A DNA stretch of 5,740 nt from Campylobacteraceae bacterium (GTDB lineage: Bacteria > Campylobacterota > Campylobacteria > Campylobacterales > Campylobacteraceae). The stretch lies in contig JAIRKW010000161.1 of NCBI GenBank assembly GCA_031259875.1, positions 1 to 5,740 of the forward strand, in the 5' to 3' direction. The position numbers were made by a program, and so were the translations under genes. The notes under the pieces were generated by a model. That model had not been told where the DNA came from. It ran no database searches and saw only the letters and a list, made by a program, of their open reading frames with translations. The stretch's first letter is position 1, and every line of letters begins with the position of its first letter. Below, piece after piece: positions 5,512-5,740 of the stretch.

Positions 5512-5740
5512 GCATATCCTTAAAAAGAGGAATTTTTACCGTAAACAGCGCGCAGCGATATGTCTTTTTGCCGCCGAAACCGTACTCTATATTTTCGCAC
5601 TCTATGCTTCCTTGCATATGCTCTTCTACAATCTGTTTTGACATGTAAAGTCCTATGCCCGTTCCCAGACTTTTATGTTTTGTCGTAAAATACGGGTCAA
5701 ATATGCGGTATATTATATCATTATCTACGCCGCCGCCGTT
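5504..5740 (-). CDS. Sensor histidine kinase, C-terminal ATP-binding domain (5' part outside window)
   Basis: The last 78 codons of a histidine kinase run from the window edge to TAA at 5506-5504. They cover the second half of the HATPase_c domain. NGGGV at the edge is the G1 box, FDPYFTTKHKS is the F box and ATP lid, and GTGIGLYMSKQIVEEHM carries the G2 box. A short terminal strand ends ALFTVKIPLFKDMHE. The wording of these boxes is typical of Campylobacterota kinases. The gene overlaps the response regulator by 8 bp, so it very likely phosphorylates that protein. The sensor and dimerisation domains, and thus the signal it detects, lie beyond the window. No start codon is visible because the gene is cut. 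Confidence 0.92.
   Translation of the reverse strand, partial: NGGGVDNDIIYRIFDPYFTTKHKSLGTGIGLYMSKQIVEEHMQGSIECENIEYGFGGKKTYRCALFTVKIPLFKDMHE

Noticed and set aside
1..5740. CRISPR array, tRNA or rRNA genes
   Set aside because: No regularly spaced repeats of suitable length, no tRNA cloverleaf and no rRNA-like sequence were seen on either strand.

Overview
The window looks like a chromosomal segment of a low-GC member of the Campylobacterota (Epsilonproteobacteria), perhaps a Sulfurimonas- or Sulfurospirillum-like organism. This rests on the AT-rich composition, the style of the truncated histidine kinase (YFTTKHKS...GTGIGLYMSK), the compact response regulator paired with it, and the homoserine dehydrogenase tail. 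The genus is an inference.

Layout, left to right. (1) 1-348, plus strand: the C-terminal end of homoserine dehydrogenase with its ACT domain, a housekeeping amino-acid gene. (2) About 400-1105: a roughly 0.7-kb decayed insertion sequence of the IS1595 family (IS1016-like). Its terminal inverted repeats can still be aligned, and its minus-strand transposase is broken by several frameshifts, a stop and deletions. (3) 1106-1223: AT-rich non-coding DNA with a small hairpin. (4) 1224-5740, all minus strand, so transcribed from right to left: the end of a sensor histidine kinase, an overlapping response regulator with a winged-helix output domain, a 266-bp gap carrying a strong Fur-box match and two sets of direct repeats, a TonB-dependent outer-membrane receptor of the catecholate-siderophore type, a 16-bp perfect hairpin, and a SAM-dependent methyltransferase with a predicted methyltransferase regulatory region.

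How the genes may work together. The kinase and regulator are translationally coupled and form a two-component system. The receptor has its own ribosome-binding site and a Fur box 17 nt before its start, so iron-dependent control is the simplest reading. The direct repeats further upstream could be the site of a second regulator, possibly the neighbouring response regulator. The methyltransferase has no obvious promoter and probably depends on read-through past the hairpin that follows the receptor. Its fold family resembles the Rickettsia enzymes that methylate lysines of outer-membrane protein OmpB, so a role in modifying a surface protein or an imported or exported ligand is a testable but unproven idea. 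No TonB/ExbB/ExbD, ABC transporter or siderophore biosynthesis gene is in view. The window cuts both the first and the last gene.
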